Below are positions 8,253 through 16,403 of a DNA stretch of 64,000 nucleotides, piece by piece. The first letter of the stretch is position 1; each line of letters begins with the position of its first letter. Where the stretch lies: the NCBI RefSeq assembly GCF_030286555.1, contig NZ_JASVWF010000009.1, forward strand, positions 218,656-282,655, written 5' to 3'. The position numbers and the translations under genes were made by a program. The notes under the pieces were generated by a model that ran no database searches, was not told the origin of the DNA, and worked only from the letters and a program-made list of their open reading frames with translations. This DNA is from Actinomycetospora termitidis. Lineage in GTDB: Bacteria > Actinomycetota > Actinomycetes > Mycobacteriales > Pseudonocardiaceae.

Positions 8253-9248
8253 TCAGGCGGCGTGGTCGTGCTGATGATGGCCGCTCGGGACCCGCCACGG
8301 ATAGCCGTAGTGTCGCAGCCACGGCAGCGACAGGGCCGTCGTCACGCCGCGGTCGAGCGGTCGCTGCGCCGTGCGCCACTCGTCGTCGAGACCGATGGTG
8401 ATCTCCCCGGTCCGGAACCGCCCGGGGTTTCCGGCGATGGTGTGGTTGCCGGGCAGGACAACCGTGCGGTCGTCGGTGAAGGGACCGTCCGGCACCGGTT
8501 CGCCGAGGAGGTCGAACACCTGCGCGACGGTCTCCCGGGGCGCCGTCATGAAGTCCTCGTAGCGGAGCTGCAGGTAGCGGTCGGGCGGGTACGCCCGCGC
8601 GGCCCGCTCGGCGAGCAGGTTCCAGCTCACCCAGTGTCCGACGTTCATGAGCCGCCCATGACGGTGCATCGGCTCGGGCCGCGCGGTCGACGGGTCGGCC
8701 TTGACGCGCTGCCAGGAGTAGGCGCACGCCCGCGGGTCGCGGACCATGTGGAGCAGGTAGGGCCGCACCCCGTCGGCGAGGGCCGTCGTCACGGCGTCCG
8801 GCGGTCGCTTCGAGGCATCGACGACGACCCGCGCGCCGGCCACGTCGGCGACGGCCCGGTAGAGGCGGGACAGGACGCCCGCGTACTCCGCGGCGCCGGC
8901 GGGCGGGTCCCCGCGGCGCACGGCCTCGACCAGTGCGTGCGTTCGCAGCACGGCGAGGGGTCCGTGCCGCAGCGCGAGCATCCGCTCCGGATCGGGCGGG
9001 GGACCGCCGAAGGCGCGGTCGAACACCGCGGCCCAGAACGCGCAGTCCGGAACCGGTGTCCCGCAGCCGCACCGCCGGCGGCCGAGCAACCCGAGCTCCC
9101 AGAGCTGCGTCACCTCGCCGGCGGTGACCACGTCGGGGTGGGCCCCGAGGAGGTTGTCCATCAGCGTCGTGCCGCTGCGGCCCCATCCCACGAGGTAGAG
9201 CACCTTCGGTCCGTCGTCGGGCGCGTCGGTCGTGCCGTCCGCGTTCAT
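8253..9248 (-). CDS. PAPS-dependent sulfotransferase family protein
   Basis: 331 residues from the ATG at 9248. Shows the 5'-phosphosulfate loop GWGRSGTT near residues 21-28 and the 3'-phosphate-binding stretch VRDPRACAYSW near the middle, plus LQLRYEDFMTAP, all classic for the sulfotransferase superfamily. It would transfer sulfate from PAPS to a glycan or small molecule; the CysC domain encoded at 2414-3853 could supply PAPS. A short Cys motif (CGCGTPVPDC) after residue 75 is common in bacterial members. An upstream GTG/ATG extension at 9320 is less likely because the extra residues look non-coding. Confidence 0.87.
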   Translation of the reverse strand: MNADGTTDAPDDGPKVLYLVGWGRSGTTLMDNLLGAHPDVVTAGEVTQLWELGLLGRRRCGCGTPVPDCAFWAAVFDRAFGGPPPDPERMLALRHGPLAVLRTHALVEAVRRGDPPAGAAEYAGVLSRLYRAVADVAGARVVVDASKRPPDAVTTALADGVRPYLLHMVRDPRACAYSWQRVKADPSTARPEPMHRHGRLMNVGHWVSWNLLAERAARAYPPDRYLQLRYEDFMTAPRETVAQVFDLLGEPVPDGPFTDDRTVVLPGNHTIAGNPGRFRTGEITIGLDDEWRTAQRPLDRGVTTALSLPWLRHYGYPWRVPSGHHQHDHAA

Positions 9249-9424
9249 CCGGATCCCCTCGTGTCCCACAGAGCGGGAGCAGAGGGTGACAAGAAGGTCG
9301 ATGCTTGACCCTTGCTTCACTCTGGTGGACGCTCTTCCGCGAGTTCATACCCACTGCTGTTCTCGGAGCGTAGTCGATCCGGGCTCGTCGTCGGAACGGA
9401 TCGCGATCACGAAGGGGATGTCCG

Positions 9425-10243
9425 ATGGCAGCAGCAGCGGGTGGGCGCGCCGCGAACGCCGACATCCCGGTGGTGATCTTCGCCGGCGGGTTGGGGACGA
9501 GGCTGCGGGAGGAGACCGAGCGCGTTCCCAAGCCCATGGTGCGCATCGGCGACGAGCCGTTGCTGTGGCACATCATGAAGCTGTACGGGCACTACGGCTT
9601 CCGGCGGTTCGTGCTCTGCCTGGGGTACCGCAGCGAGGTCGTCAAGCAGTACTTCCTGACCTTCCGCGAGCACGTCGCCGACCTCCGGATCGACCTGTCC
9701 GGAGCACAGCCGCCCCGGATCGTGGGCCGGGCCCGCACGGAGCCCTGGGACGTCGTCTGTGCCGAGACCGGACTGCTCACCGGCACGGGTGGGCGACTCA
9801 AGCGGGTGCGGGAGTACGTGGACGCGGACACGTTCATGTGCACCTACGGGGACGGGATCGGTGCCGTCGACCTGCAGGCGTTGCTCGACCATCACCGGTC
9901 GCACGACCGCGTCGCGACGGTCACCGGCGTGCGTCCCGGCGGCCGGTACGGGGAGATGGAGATCGACGGCGACGCGGTCCTGGAGTTCAACGAGAAGCCG
10001 GCGTCGTCCCGGAACTGCGTGTCGGGCGGGTTCTTCGTCTTCGACCGCAAGGTCTTCGACTACCTGACCGACGAGGACGACCTCGTGCTGGAGCGCGAGC
10101 CGATGCGGAAGCTGGCCCGGGACAACGAGCTGTCGGTGTACGAGCACCACGACTACTGGTTGGGGATGGACACCTACCGCGACCTGACGCAGCTGAACGA
10201 CCTGTGGCTCGCGGGAGAGGCGCCCTGGCGGGTCTGGACCTGA
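9425..10243 (+). CDS. rfbF: Glucose-1-phosphate cytidylyltransferase
   Basis: 272 residues with the nucleotidyltransferase signature FAGGLGTRLREET (residues 19-31), VPKPMVRIGDEPLLWHIM and TYGDGIGAVDL, which match RfbF/DdhA rather than RfbA or GalU. It converts CTP and glucose-1-phosphate to CDP-glucose, the entry point to CDP-linked 3,6-dideoxy or branched sugars. AAGGGG lies about nine bases before the ATG. The expected next enzyme, CDP-glucose 4,6-dehydratase, is not in the window, so the pathway is incomplete here or continues elsewhere. Confidence 0.87.
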   Translation: MAAAAGGRAANADIPVVIFAGGLGTRLREETERVPKPMVRIGDEPLLWHIMKLYGHYGFRRFVLCLGYRSEVVKQYFLTFREHVADLRIDLSGAQPPRIVGRARTEPWDVVCAETGLLTGTGGRLKRVREYVDADTFMCTYGDGIGAVDLQALLDHHRSHDRVATVTGVRPGGRYGEMEIDGDAVLEFNEKPASSRNCVSGGFFVFDRKVFDYLTDEDDLVLEREPMRKLARDNELSVYEHHDYWLGMDTYRDLTQLNDLWLAGEAPWRVWT

Positions 10244-10271
10244 ACCGGTGTTCGGCGCGGGGGCGGGTCGG

Positions 10272-11264
10272 TCAGGACGACGGAGCGGGGTCGGCCGCCG
10301 CCTCGATCGCGCCGGGCGACCGTCCGGGGTAGGGCTTCACGCCGTAGCAGCGGTCTTCGCGTCGGGGTCCCGGGTGGGTGCTGGACCAGGAGGCCTCCCG
10401 GAGCACGGTGCGCAGGACACGCCATCCGTCCCGCCACGGGCGGAGGTGGGACGTCCCGCTGAGGCGGGGCAGCTCCGTGGACGGCACCTCGGCGACGCGG
10501 AGTGCGGCGCGCGCCGCGCGGCAGAAGATCAGCGCCTCGATCTCGAAGCCGTGCCCGTACCCGTGCCCCGCACGGTCGCGACCCGCGGGCGTCCCCAGAC
10601 CGCCCAGGTCGAGCAGCGGGACCACGTCGGACCACAGGGCGGCGTAGCCGTAGCAGAGTTCGCTCCACCGCAGCCGGTACCCGCCGTTGGTCAGCGCGGT
10701 CAGGGCCCGGTTGCCGCACCACCGCAGCAGCGAGAGGTCCCGCGAGCCCCCGCCCGCCACGGCCCGCGAACCCTTGACGACGTCGGCGCCGCTCAGCAGG
10801 GCGCCGACCAGACCGGGAATCTCTCCCGGGTCCATGGAACCGTCCCCGTCCATCATCACGACGATGTCGCCGGTCGCGAGACCCAGCCCCAGGGCGAGAG
10901 CCGCCCCCTTGCCCGGCACCGGCTGCTCCACGATCCGCACGTCAGGGCGGCAGCCCCGGGCGACCGCGACGGTACCGTCCCGCGACCTGCCGTCGACGAC
11001 GACCACCTCGTCGACGTTCCCGCCGATCCGGTCGAGGACCCAGCCGATGTTGGCCGCCTCGTCGAGGGTCGGGATGACGACGCTGACCCGTGGGATGACC
11101 CCGGCCCGTCGCCCGCTCCGCGGCTGAGGGAGGACGACGGACGCGGTCGGCCCCGACGGGCGTCCACCCGTGCGCGGCACGGGACGGAAGCGGGTCGGCG
11201 ACCGGCGCGACGGTGCGAGGGCTGCGCCGGGTGGGTCGTTCTCACCCTCAACGAACCGCTTCAC
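10272..11264 (-). CDS. GT2 glycosyltransferase, dolichol-phosphate-sugar synthase-like
   Basis: 330 residues. After a basic, proline-rich leader of about 55 residues comes RVSVVIPTLDEAANIGWVL, then VVDGRSRDGT, PGKGAALALG and MMDGDGSMDP, the signatures of polyprenyl-phosphate glycosyltransferases (DPM1/GtrB-like). There are no C-terminal membrane spans. GTG at 11264 has a strong GGGGG six bases upstream and is chosen over GTG at 11285 and longer starts. It is convergent with the cytidylyltransferase (about 30 bp between stops). Confidence 0.85.
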   Translation of the reverse strand: MKRFVEGENDPPGAALAPSRRSPTRFRPVPRTGGRPSGPTASVVLPQPRSGRRAGVIPRVSVVIPTLDEAANIGWVLDRIGGNVDEVVVVDGRSRDGTVAVARGCRPDVRIVEQPVPGKGAALALGLGLATGDIVVMMDGDGSMDPGEIPGLVGALLSGADVVKGSRAVAGGGSRDLSLLRWCGNRALTALTNGGYRLRWSELCYGYAALWSDVVPLLDLGGLGTPAGRDRAGHGYGHGFEIEALIFCRAARAALRVAEVPSTELPRLSGTSHLRPWRDGWRVLRTVLREASWSSTHPGPRREDRCYGVKPYPGRSPGAIEAAADPAPSS

Positions 11265-11456
11265 GCGCAACCCCCTGCTCGTCACCCGGACGGGTTGACA
11301 CCGTAGCGGGTGATCGGCGATCAGCGATACAGCGAGTAGTCGCCGGGTCGAGCCGTCGTTCAGAATCGCTCGGTCCTGCTCCGCTCGTGGGGGAGAACGG
11401 TCGACACCGGACACCCTCCGCTGCCATGCTGCGCCCGACCGGGAGGGGAGATTCGG

Positions 11457-12374
11457 GTGCTCAGGTACGCCGGGGCCGTCGCCGCATCGAAGGCCTTCTC
11501 GGCGACGGCGGTCGGGCGACGGGTCTACCACCACCTGGGGCGGCAGGCCCTGGAGCGGCTACGGGTCGCGGAGGGTCTCCCGCAGCGCTACGTGGACCGG
11601 GCGGACCGCCTCCTCGCCCAGGTCGCCCGCCACGACGTGCTCGCCCCCGGGGACCGGGTCCTCGAGATCGGGACCGGGTGGGTGCACTGGGAGGCCACCG
11701 TCCTCGCCCTGCACCACGACGTCCGGGTGACCATGCTCGACGTGCGGGACAACCGTCTTCCGCGCGCCTATCGGGCCTATCTCGCGGGGTACCGCGCCCA
11801 TCTCGAGAGCGTTCCGGCCTCCCTCGCGCCCGCCGGTCGGGACCGCGCGCTCGACCGACTGGGTGCCGCCCTCGACGCCCCCGACCTGGACGGCGTGTAC
11901 GACCTCCTGGGGCTCGAGCACGTCGTCGAACCGACGGGCAGCCTGGCCGGTCTGGACGCGGGGCGGTTCGCCCTTGTCGTGTCGGCCGACGTCCTCGAGC
12001 ACCTCCCGACGGCGTCGCTGGCGGCCCACGTCCGGGAGGAGCTCGAGCGGGTCCGTCCGGGCGGGTACGCCATCCACCAGATCGACCTGGTGGACCACTA
12101 CCACTACTTCGACCCGTCGACCTCGCCGAAGACCTACTACCGCTACGGCGACGGGACGTGGCGGCGCTGGTTCCAGAGCGAGGTGCAGTACTTCAACCGG
12201 GTCCAGCGACCGCAGTGGCAGGCCCTGTTCCGGGACGCCGGGTGGTCGGTGGTCGAGGACGGGGTGGCGTGCGGCGAGATCGGTGAGGTGCCGATCGCCG
12301 CGCCCTTCGCCGCGCTCTCCCCGGCCGACCGGGACTGCCTGCAGATCCTCGGCGTGCACCGGCGTCCGGCGTGA
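11457..12374 (+). CDS. Class I SAM-dependent methyltransferase
   Basis: 305 residues; motif I is VLEIGTGW (about 69-76), the acidic end of strand 2 is VTMLDVRDNRLP, and motif IV is VVSADVLEHLP. There is an insert around residues 105-160 and a YHYFDPSTSPKTYYR region suggestive of a carbohydrate or lipid-linked acceptor. Probably methylates a sugar of the cluster product. GTG at 11457 has GGGAGGGGAG just upstream. It ends in a GTGA overlap with the next glycosyltransferase. Confidence 0.8.
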   Translation: MLRYAGAVAASKAFSATAVGRRVYHHLGRQALERLRVAEGLPQRYVDRADRLLAQVARHDVLAPGDRVLEIGTGWVHWEATVLALHHDVRVTMLDVRDNRLPRAYRAYLAGYRAHLESVPASLAPAGRDRALDRLGAALDAPDLDGVYDLLGLEHVVEPTGSLAGLDAGRFALVVSADVLEHLPTASLAAHVREELERVRPGGYAIHQIDLVDHYHYFDPSTSPKTYYRYGDGTWRRWFQSEVQYFNRVQRPQWQALFRDAGWSVVEDGVACGEIGEVPIAAPFAALSPADRDCLQILGVHRRPA

Positions 12375-13396
12375 CCCCGACGTCGGCGGTCGTCGTCTGC
12401 ACGTACACCGCGCGGCGGTGGCCCGAGCTCTGCGCGGCGATCGCCTCCGTCCGCGCGCAGCGACCGCGTCCGCTCCGGGTCGTGCTCGTCGTCGACCACG
12501 ACGAGGACCTCGGCGGGAGGGCGCGCGCGTCGTTCCCGGACCTGACCGTCCTCGAGAACGTCGGGCGGCGCGGCCTGTCCGGGGCGCGCAACACGGCCGT
12601 GGCCCACCTCGGCCGCTCCGTCGACGTGATCGCCTTCCTGGACGACGACGCCGTGGCGCGGGACGGCTGGCTCTCGGCGCTGCTCGCGCCCTACCGGAAC
12701 CGGCGGGTGGCTGGCGTCGGCGGACCCGCCTACCCGCGGTGGCCGGGGGGCACGGCCCCGGCGGTCCTGCCCCGCGAACTCCGCTGGGTGGTCGGGTGCA
12801 CCTACGCGGGCCAGTACCCCGAGCGTGCCTCCGGCCCGTCGGTGGTCCGCAACCTCATGGGGTGCTCGATGTCGGTGCGCGCCGACCTCCTCGTCCGCCT
12901 GGGCGGGTTCGCCGAGGAGCTGGGGCGGGTCGGGTCGACGCCGCTCGGTGGCGAGGAGACGGACCTGTGCATCCGGGCGACGCAGCTCGATCCCTGCTCC
13001 ACGTTCGTCCTCACGCCCGACGCGGCGGTCGACCACCAGGTGTCCCCGGAACGCACGACGATGAGCTACGTGTGGCGCCGGGCCTACGCCGAGGGCGTCA
13101 CCAAGGCGGCGCTCGCCGAGCGGGTCGGGAGCCGGGACGGGCTGGCCAGCGAGCGCGCGTACACCCGGTCGGTCCTCCCGGCCGCGGTCCGTCGGGAGCT
13201 GACGTCCGCGCTCCGGGAACCGAGGTCCGGCCACGATCATCTCCTCGCGGCAGCGGCGATCGTCGTCGCCGTCGGGGCGGCCGCCACCGGATACCTGCGG
13301 GGCCGCGCCGCCGGCCGCCTGCGCGGGTCCGCCGGCGCTCGTCGGTCCGGAACGGTCGTCGCGACGACGGGCCCCGGGCGCGCGAGTGCGACCTGA
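12371..13396 (+). CDS. GT2 glycosyltransferase
   Basis: 341 residues. GT-A features: SAVVVCTYTARR at the N-terminus, GLSGARNTAV, FLDDDAVARDGWL (DxD), GCSMSVRADLL and GGEETDLCIR. The latter block is typical of GT2 enzymes with the ED acceptor-site pair. A hydrophobic stretch around residues 290-310 may attach it to the membrane. Start is a GTG overlapping the previous TGA. The last six codons (GRASAT) are read from the opening words of the intergenic repeat family (GCGCGAGTGCGAC), so the repeat has supplied the gene's end. Confidence 0.85.
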   Translation: MTPTSAVVVCTYTARRWPELCAAIASVRAQRPRPLRVVLVVDHDEDLGGRARASFPDLTVLENVGRRGLSGARNTAVAHLGRSVDVIAFLDDDAVARDGWLSALLAPYRNRRVAGVGGPAYPRWPGGTAPAVLPRELRWVVGCTYAGQYPERASGPSVVRNLMGCSMSVRADLLVRLGGFAEELGRVGSTPLGGEETDLCIRATQLDPCSTFVLTPDAAVDHQVSPERTTMSYVWRRAYAEGVTKAALAERVGSRDGLASERAYTRSVLPAAVRRELTSALREPRSGHDHLLAAAAIVVAVGAAATGYLRGRAAGRLRGSAGARRSGTVVATTGPGRASAT

Positions 13397-13462
13397 CGCA
13401 GCCTCGAGGCAACCGGAACCTGCGTCTTATCGTTCTCGCAGTCGACGGTGCCCGGGTCTGCG

Positions 13463-13849
13463 GCGCGAGTGCGACATGGCGCAGCGTGGGAGTGCCCGGA
13501 AGCTGCGTGGTGCAGTTCTCGCGCCTCGACCCCGCACGGTTCGCGGAAACCGCTTCCACCGGAATCGGATTTGCGGCACGTGTCGGAGTCCGAGGCGCCC
13601 GCGCCCCGCACGGTGCGCGGAAACCGCTTCCGCTGGAATCGGATTTGCGGCACGTGTCAGGGTCCGGGGCGCCCGTGCCCCGCACGGTGCGCGGAAACCG
13701 CTTCCAACGGCACCGGATTCGTGGCACGTCTCGGGGTCCACCGCTGCGAAGCGTGACCATCGATCACCGTGCGCACCCTCCCGGGCCGTCGAGCGAGCTC
13801 CCTCGGTGCCGCCAGGCGCCCGGAAACCGCCGAGGGTGCTCGGTGATCA
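13463..13849. repeat. Right copy of long intergenic repeat with 74-bp units
   Basis: No gene between 13397 and 13858. This block matches 667-1055 in the same orientation: opening GCGCGAGTGCGAC, units GGAAACCGCTTCC at 13545, 13619 and 13693 (again exactly 74 bp apart), and the ending GGTGATCA. A second partial opening (GCGCGAGTGCGACCTG) lies at about 13379, overlapping the end of the upstream glycosyltransferase gene. The two copies bracket the 12.3-kb glycan locus. Confidence 0.85.
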
Positions 13850-13858
13850 CCAGCGGCG

Positions 13859-14170
13859 TCAGCGCGGGCCGAACCCTGCCGCCGCGCCGCCCTCGCCCGC
13901 GCGGTAGTCGGCGGCCGTCGAGCGGAGCGCCCCGCCCAGTGCGCCGAGCCCCGTCGCCTCCTGCTCGATTGCCGTCATGCCCTCGGCGGCCTTCGGGTCG
14001 TAGCGCGCCGCGAACGTGCGGCCCTGCTCGTCGTCGCCGGCGACATCGCCGAGCCCGCTCAGCGACGACCGCAACGACGCGCAGGCGTCCGCGGCGATCC
14101 GCGCGGCCTCGTCGAACCGCGCGGCCGCCGCCTCGAGATCCTCGGGTCGGGTGCCGAATCCGCCTGCCAC
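13859..14170 (-). CDS. WXG100-like ESX partner protein
   Basis: 103 residues from the GTG at 14170 (AVG context VAGGFGTRPEDLEAAAARFDE). It is all alpha-helical with two helices and a turn, the size and amphipathic pattern of EsxA/WXG100-like proteins, but the WXG triplet itself is not obvious (GLGD at the turn). Lies downstream of the toxin-like gene, 54 bases after its stop. Probably helps dock that protein at a type VII secretion system. A longer start at 14218 would add arginine-rich residues that look non-coding. Confidence 0.65.
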   Translation of the reverse strand: MAGGFGTRPEDLEAAAARFDEAARIAADACASLRSSLSGLGDVAGDDEQGRTFAARYDPKAAEGMTAIEQEATGLGALGGALRSTAADYRAGEGGAAAGFGPR

Positions 14171-14224
14171 GTGACCGAGCCTAGGAACCCGCGGCCGTCT
14201 GCGGTGGCCGTTCCGCACAAGTGG

Positions 14225-15367
14225 TCAGGGCCAGAAGATGCTCCCCTCCTCGAACACGAAACGGATCGAGCGGGGCAGCTCCAGCCCCTCGGCCTGCGCC
14301 CGCAGCACCGCGTCGAGCAGCCCCTTCCCGGCCTCGTCCGTGTCCAGCGCGACCGCCCGGCCGTCGACGACGAGGTGACCCCCACCCTGCCGCGCCAGCC
14401 GACCGCTGCTCTCCAGTACGGCCGCCTCCACCGCGGCTGCCGAAGAGGCCTCCGGAGCGGCCATCTCCAGGAAGAGCCCGCGGTCCGCGGCGTCGGTCCG
14501 CATGAGCGCACCGGACCCGGACCGCGCGTGCACGCTCATCCCCTCGGACTCGAGCAGCCGGGCGGTCGGGGCCTGTGCGGGGGAGAACGACGCGCTCGGC
14601 GTCTCGTGCACCCCGACCCGGAACAGCGGGCCGAGCGCTCCGCGGGACGACGGGTCGAGCGCCGCGGAGATACGGCCGTCGAGCTCGCCGAGGTCGTCCC
14701 ACGGGTTCGGAGCCTGCCGGGCGCCCACCACGCCGCGGGCGCCGCCGAACACCGCACCGAACCCGGCGCCGGCCGCCGCCGCCGTCCCCACCTCGCCGAG
14801 GGAGTACCCGCCGTGTCCGAACGCCTCGACGCGGAGCGGCTGGGTCACGGCGAGGTCGACGACCGCCGACTCCACCGCCCCGAACACCGCGCCGACGAGC
14901 ACCCCGCCCACCACGGCGGCCGCAGTCGCCGTCAGTTCGACCCCGATCGCGGCCGCCGCCGCGACGAGTCCCGCGCTCACCCCGGCGGCCGCAGCGGCCG
15001 AGACTCCGAACGTCAGCCACGCCAACCCCGCCCCGGCCACGATCGTCGCGCCCGCCGTCACCGCGAGTTCGACGACCCGCCGCTCCGCGTCCTCGACGGC
15101 CTCCGCGAACCGCACCAGGGCCACACCCAACGCCCGGCACCCCGCAGCGTCGTCCCGCAGCGCCACCTCGTGCGCCGCCCACGACACGGCGAAGCGCTCG
15201 GCGGCCTCGCCGCTCCACCCCGCGCGAGCCTGGTCGGCGCCCGACCGTCCGACGACGGCGGCCCGCTCCAGCTCGGCCGCCGTCCGGTCCCACGCCGCGG
15301 CCGCCGTGCGCAGGCGCTCCCCGTCCGCGGCCGGCCACCACAGCCCGACCTGCTCGACGACGTCCAT
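14225..15367 (-). CDS. WXG-headed polymorphic toxin-like protein
   Basis: 380 residues. Residues 1-100 are helical with ARAGWSGEAAERF (a WxG-type turn), like the targeting head of ESX-exported toxins. Residues 100-180 are glycine/alanine-rich hydrophobic segments; the rest is soluble. The last 60 residues (GGGHLVVDGRAVALDTDEAG then LELPRSIRFVFEEGSIF) resemble the C-terminal tRNase domain of CdiA-type toxins; this is pattern memory, not a search. ATG overlaps the previous stop by one base. No immunity gene is evident beside it, so a non-toxic role remains possible. Confidence 0.6.
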   Translation of the reverse strand: MDVVEQVGLWWPAADGERLRTAAAAWDRTAAELERAAVVGRSGADQARAGWSGEAAERFAVSWAAHEVALRDDAAGCRALGVALVRFAEAVEDAERRVVELAVTAGATIVAGAGLAWLTFGVSAAAAAGVSAGLVAAAAAIGVELTATAAAVVGGVLVGAVFGAVESAVVDLAVTQPLRVEAFGHGGYSLGEVGTAAAAGAGFGAVFGGARGVVGARQAPNPWDDLGELDGRISAALDPSSRGALGPLFRVGVHETPSASFSPAQAPTARLLESEGMSVHARSGSGALMRTDAADRGLFLEMAAPEASSAAAVEAAVLESSGRLARQGGGHLVVDGRAVALDTDEAGKGLLDAVLRAQAEGLELPRSIRFVFEEGSIFWP

Positions 15368-15708
15368 CACGCCGCCCGGGCAGTGATCACCTGGCCGTGG
15401 CGCGCGGTGATCACGACCACCGCGCCCTCGCCGGTCAGCGTCCAGGTCTCGCTGCGCGCGTCGTAGGTCGAGGAGCCCGGGGCGGCCAGCGTGCGGGCGA
15501 TCGTGTCCAGGGACACCACCGACCAGTCGATGCGCCGGAAGCCGTAGTACCGGTTCCCGCAGAGCAGCTCCGAGGTCTCCTCCCCGCGCGGGAACACCCG
15601 CACCACGCGGTCCTCGGCCGTGTGCGGCCCGCAGATCTCCGGTGGTTCGGCCGCGGCGGGGGAGCCCACGAGCAGGATCAACAGGGCCAGGACGGCGGCA
15701 CGGACCAC
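15367..15708 (-). CDS. Small exported protein
   Basis: 113 residues with a signal peptide (LALLILLVGSPAAAE, cleavage near residue 21) and a mature domain holding two cysteines (EICGPH and ELLCGNRYYGF) that could form a disulfide. I do not recognise the family. It is the first gene of a three-gene run with the WXG-headed toxin-like gene, whose ATG shares one base with this stop, so it is likely functionally tied to it, for example as a protective exported factor. That link is inference. Confidence 0.65.
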   Translation of the reverse strand: MVRAAVLALLILLVGSPAAAEPPEICGPHTAEDRVVRVFPRGEETSELLCGNRYYGFRRIDWSVVSLDTIARTLAAPGSSTYDARSETWTLTGEGAVVVITARHGQVITARAA

Positions 15709-15786
15709 GACGACCTCCGGGAGACCGGGAGCCGTCCAGCACGGCTCCTCACCCTCTTGGAGTGCCGCCGCGCCCGATCGGTTCCG

Positions 15787-16380
15787 TCAACTCGCGATCG
15801 ACGTCGTGATTCGCACCCAGGACGGCGCCGTCGGCGTCGACCCGAACCCGAACCGGACCGGTGGCGTGACCGGGCGCAGCGCCCCGGCGTCCGCGCCATC
15901 GAGCGAGGTCTCCGCGGCGACGATCCGGTGCAGGTCCTGCGCGCCGTAGTACTCGGTGCGCCCACCGCCCGCGCTGCCGACCGTCCGCACGCCCGGCAGC
16001 ACCCGACGCGCGACGGCGTCGATCGTCGCGATCCACCACGGCGCCGTCGCCAGCCGCCACGGCACCGCGCGGAGAAGCAGTCCCAGGGCCGAGCGCCGGC
16101 CGAGCGTGAACGTCGACGCGACCGGACCCGCCGTCAGGAAGAAGCGGTCGCCGCGCGAGCGGAGGTCCACGGGGACGTGGCGGACCTCGTCGAACGTGTA
16201 GGTCGCACCCACGAACTCCGCGACTGCCGCGGACGGCGCGAGCAGCACCCGGTGGCCGTCGGGGTGCTCGACCATGACGTCGGTGAACGAACCCAGCGGC
16301 GAGCGCGGCCAGTGGCCGATGACGAGGCGGAGCCCGGAGGTCGTGCCGAGCCCGCCGATCCAGCCGTCGAAGCGATCCAC
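15787..16380 (-). CDS. Conserved hypothetical protein
   Basis: 197 residues from the GTG at 16380, the only plausible start in frame after the EamA gene stop. It reads as a compact alpha/beta protein with SGLRLVIGHWPRSPLGSFTDVMVEHPDGHRVLL, a RGDRFFLTAG strand and a GGGRTEYYGAQDLH segment. No membrane spans or catalytic motif that I can name. It follows the EamA transporter gene by 23 bases and is probably co-transcribed with it. No Shine-Dalgarno is visible, so the start is uncertain. Confidence 0.6.
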   Translation of the reverse strand: MDRFDGWIGGLGTTSGLRLVIGHWPRSPLGSFTDVMVEHPDGHRVLLAPSAAVAEFVGATYTFDEVRHVPVDLRSRGDRFFLTAGPVASTFTLGRRSALGLLLRAVPWRLATAPWWIATIDAVARRVLPGVRTVGSAGGGRTEYYGAQDLHRIVAAETSLDGADAGALRPVTPPVRFGFGSTPTAPSWVRITTSIAS

Positions 16381-16403
16381 GGCGGCGGGGTGCCCGACGG
16401 GTC

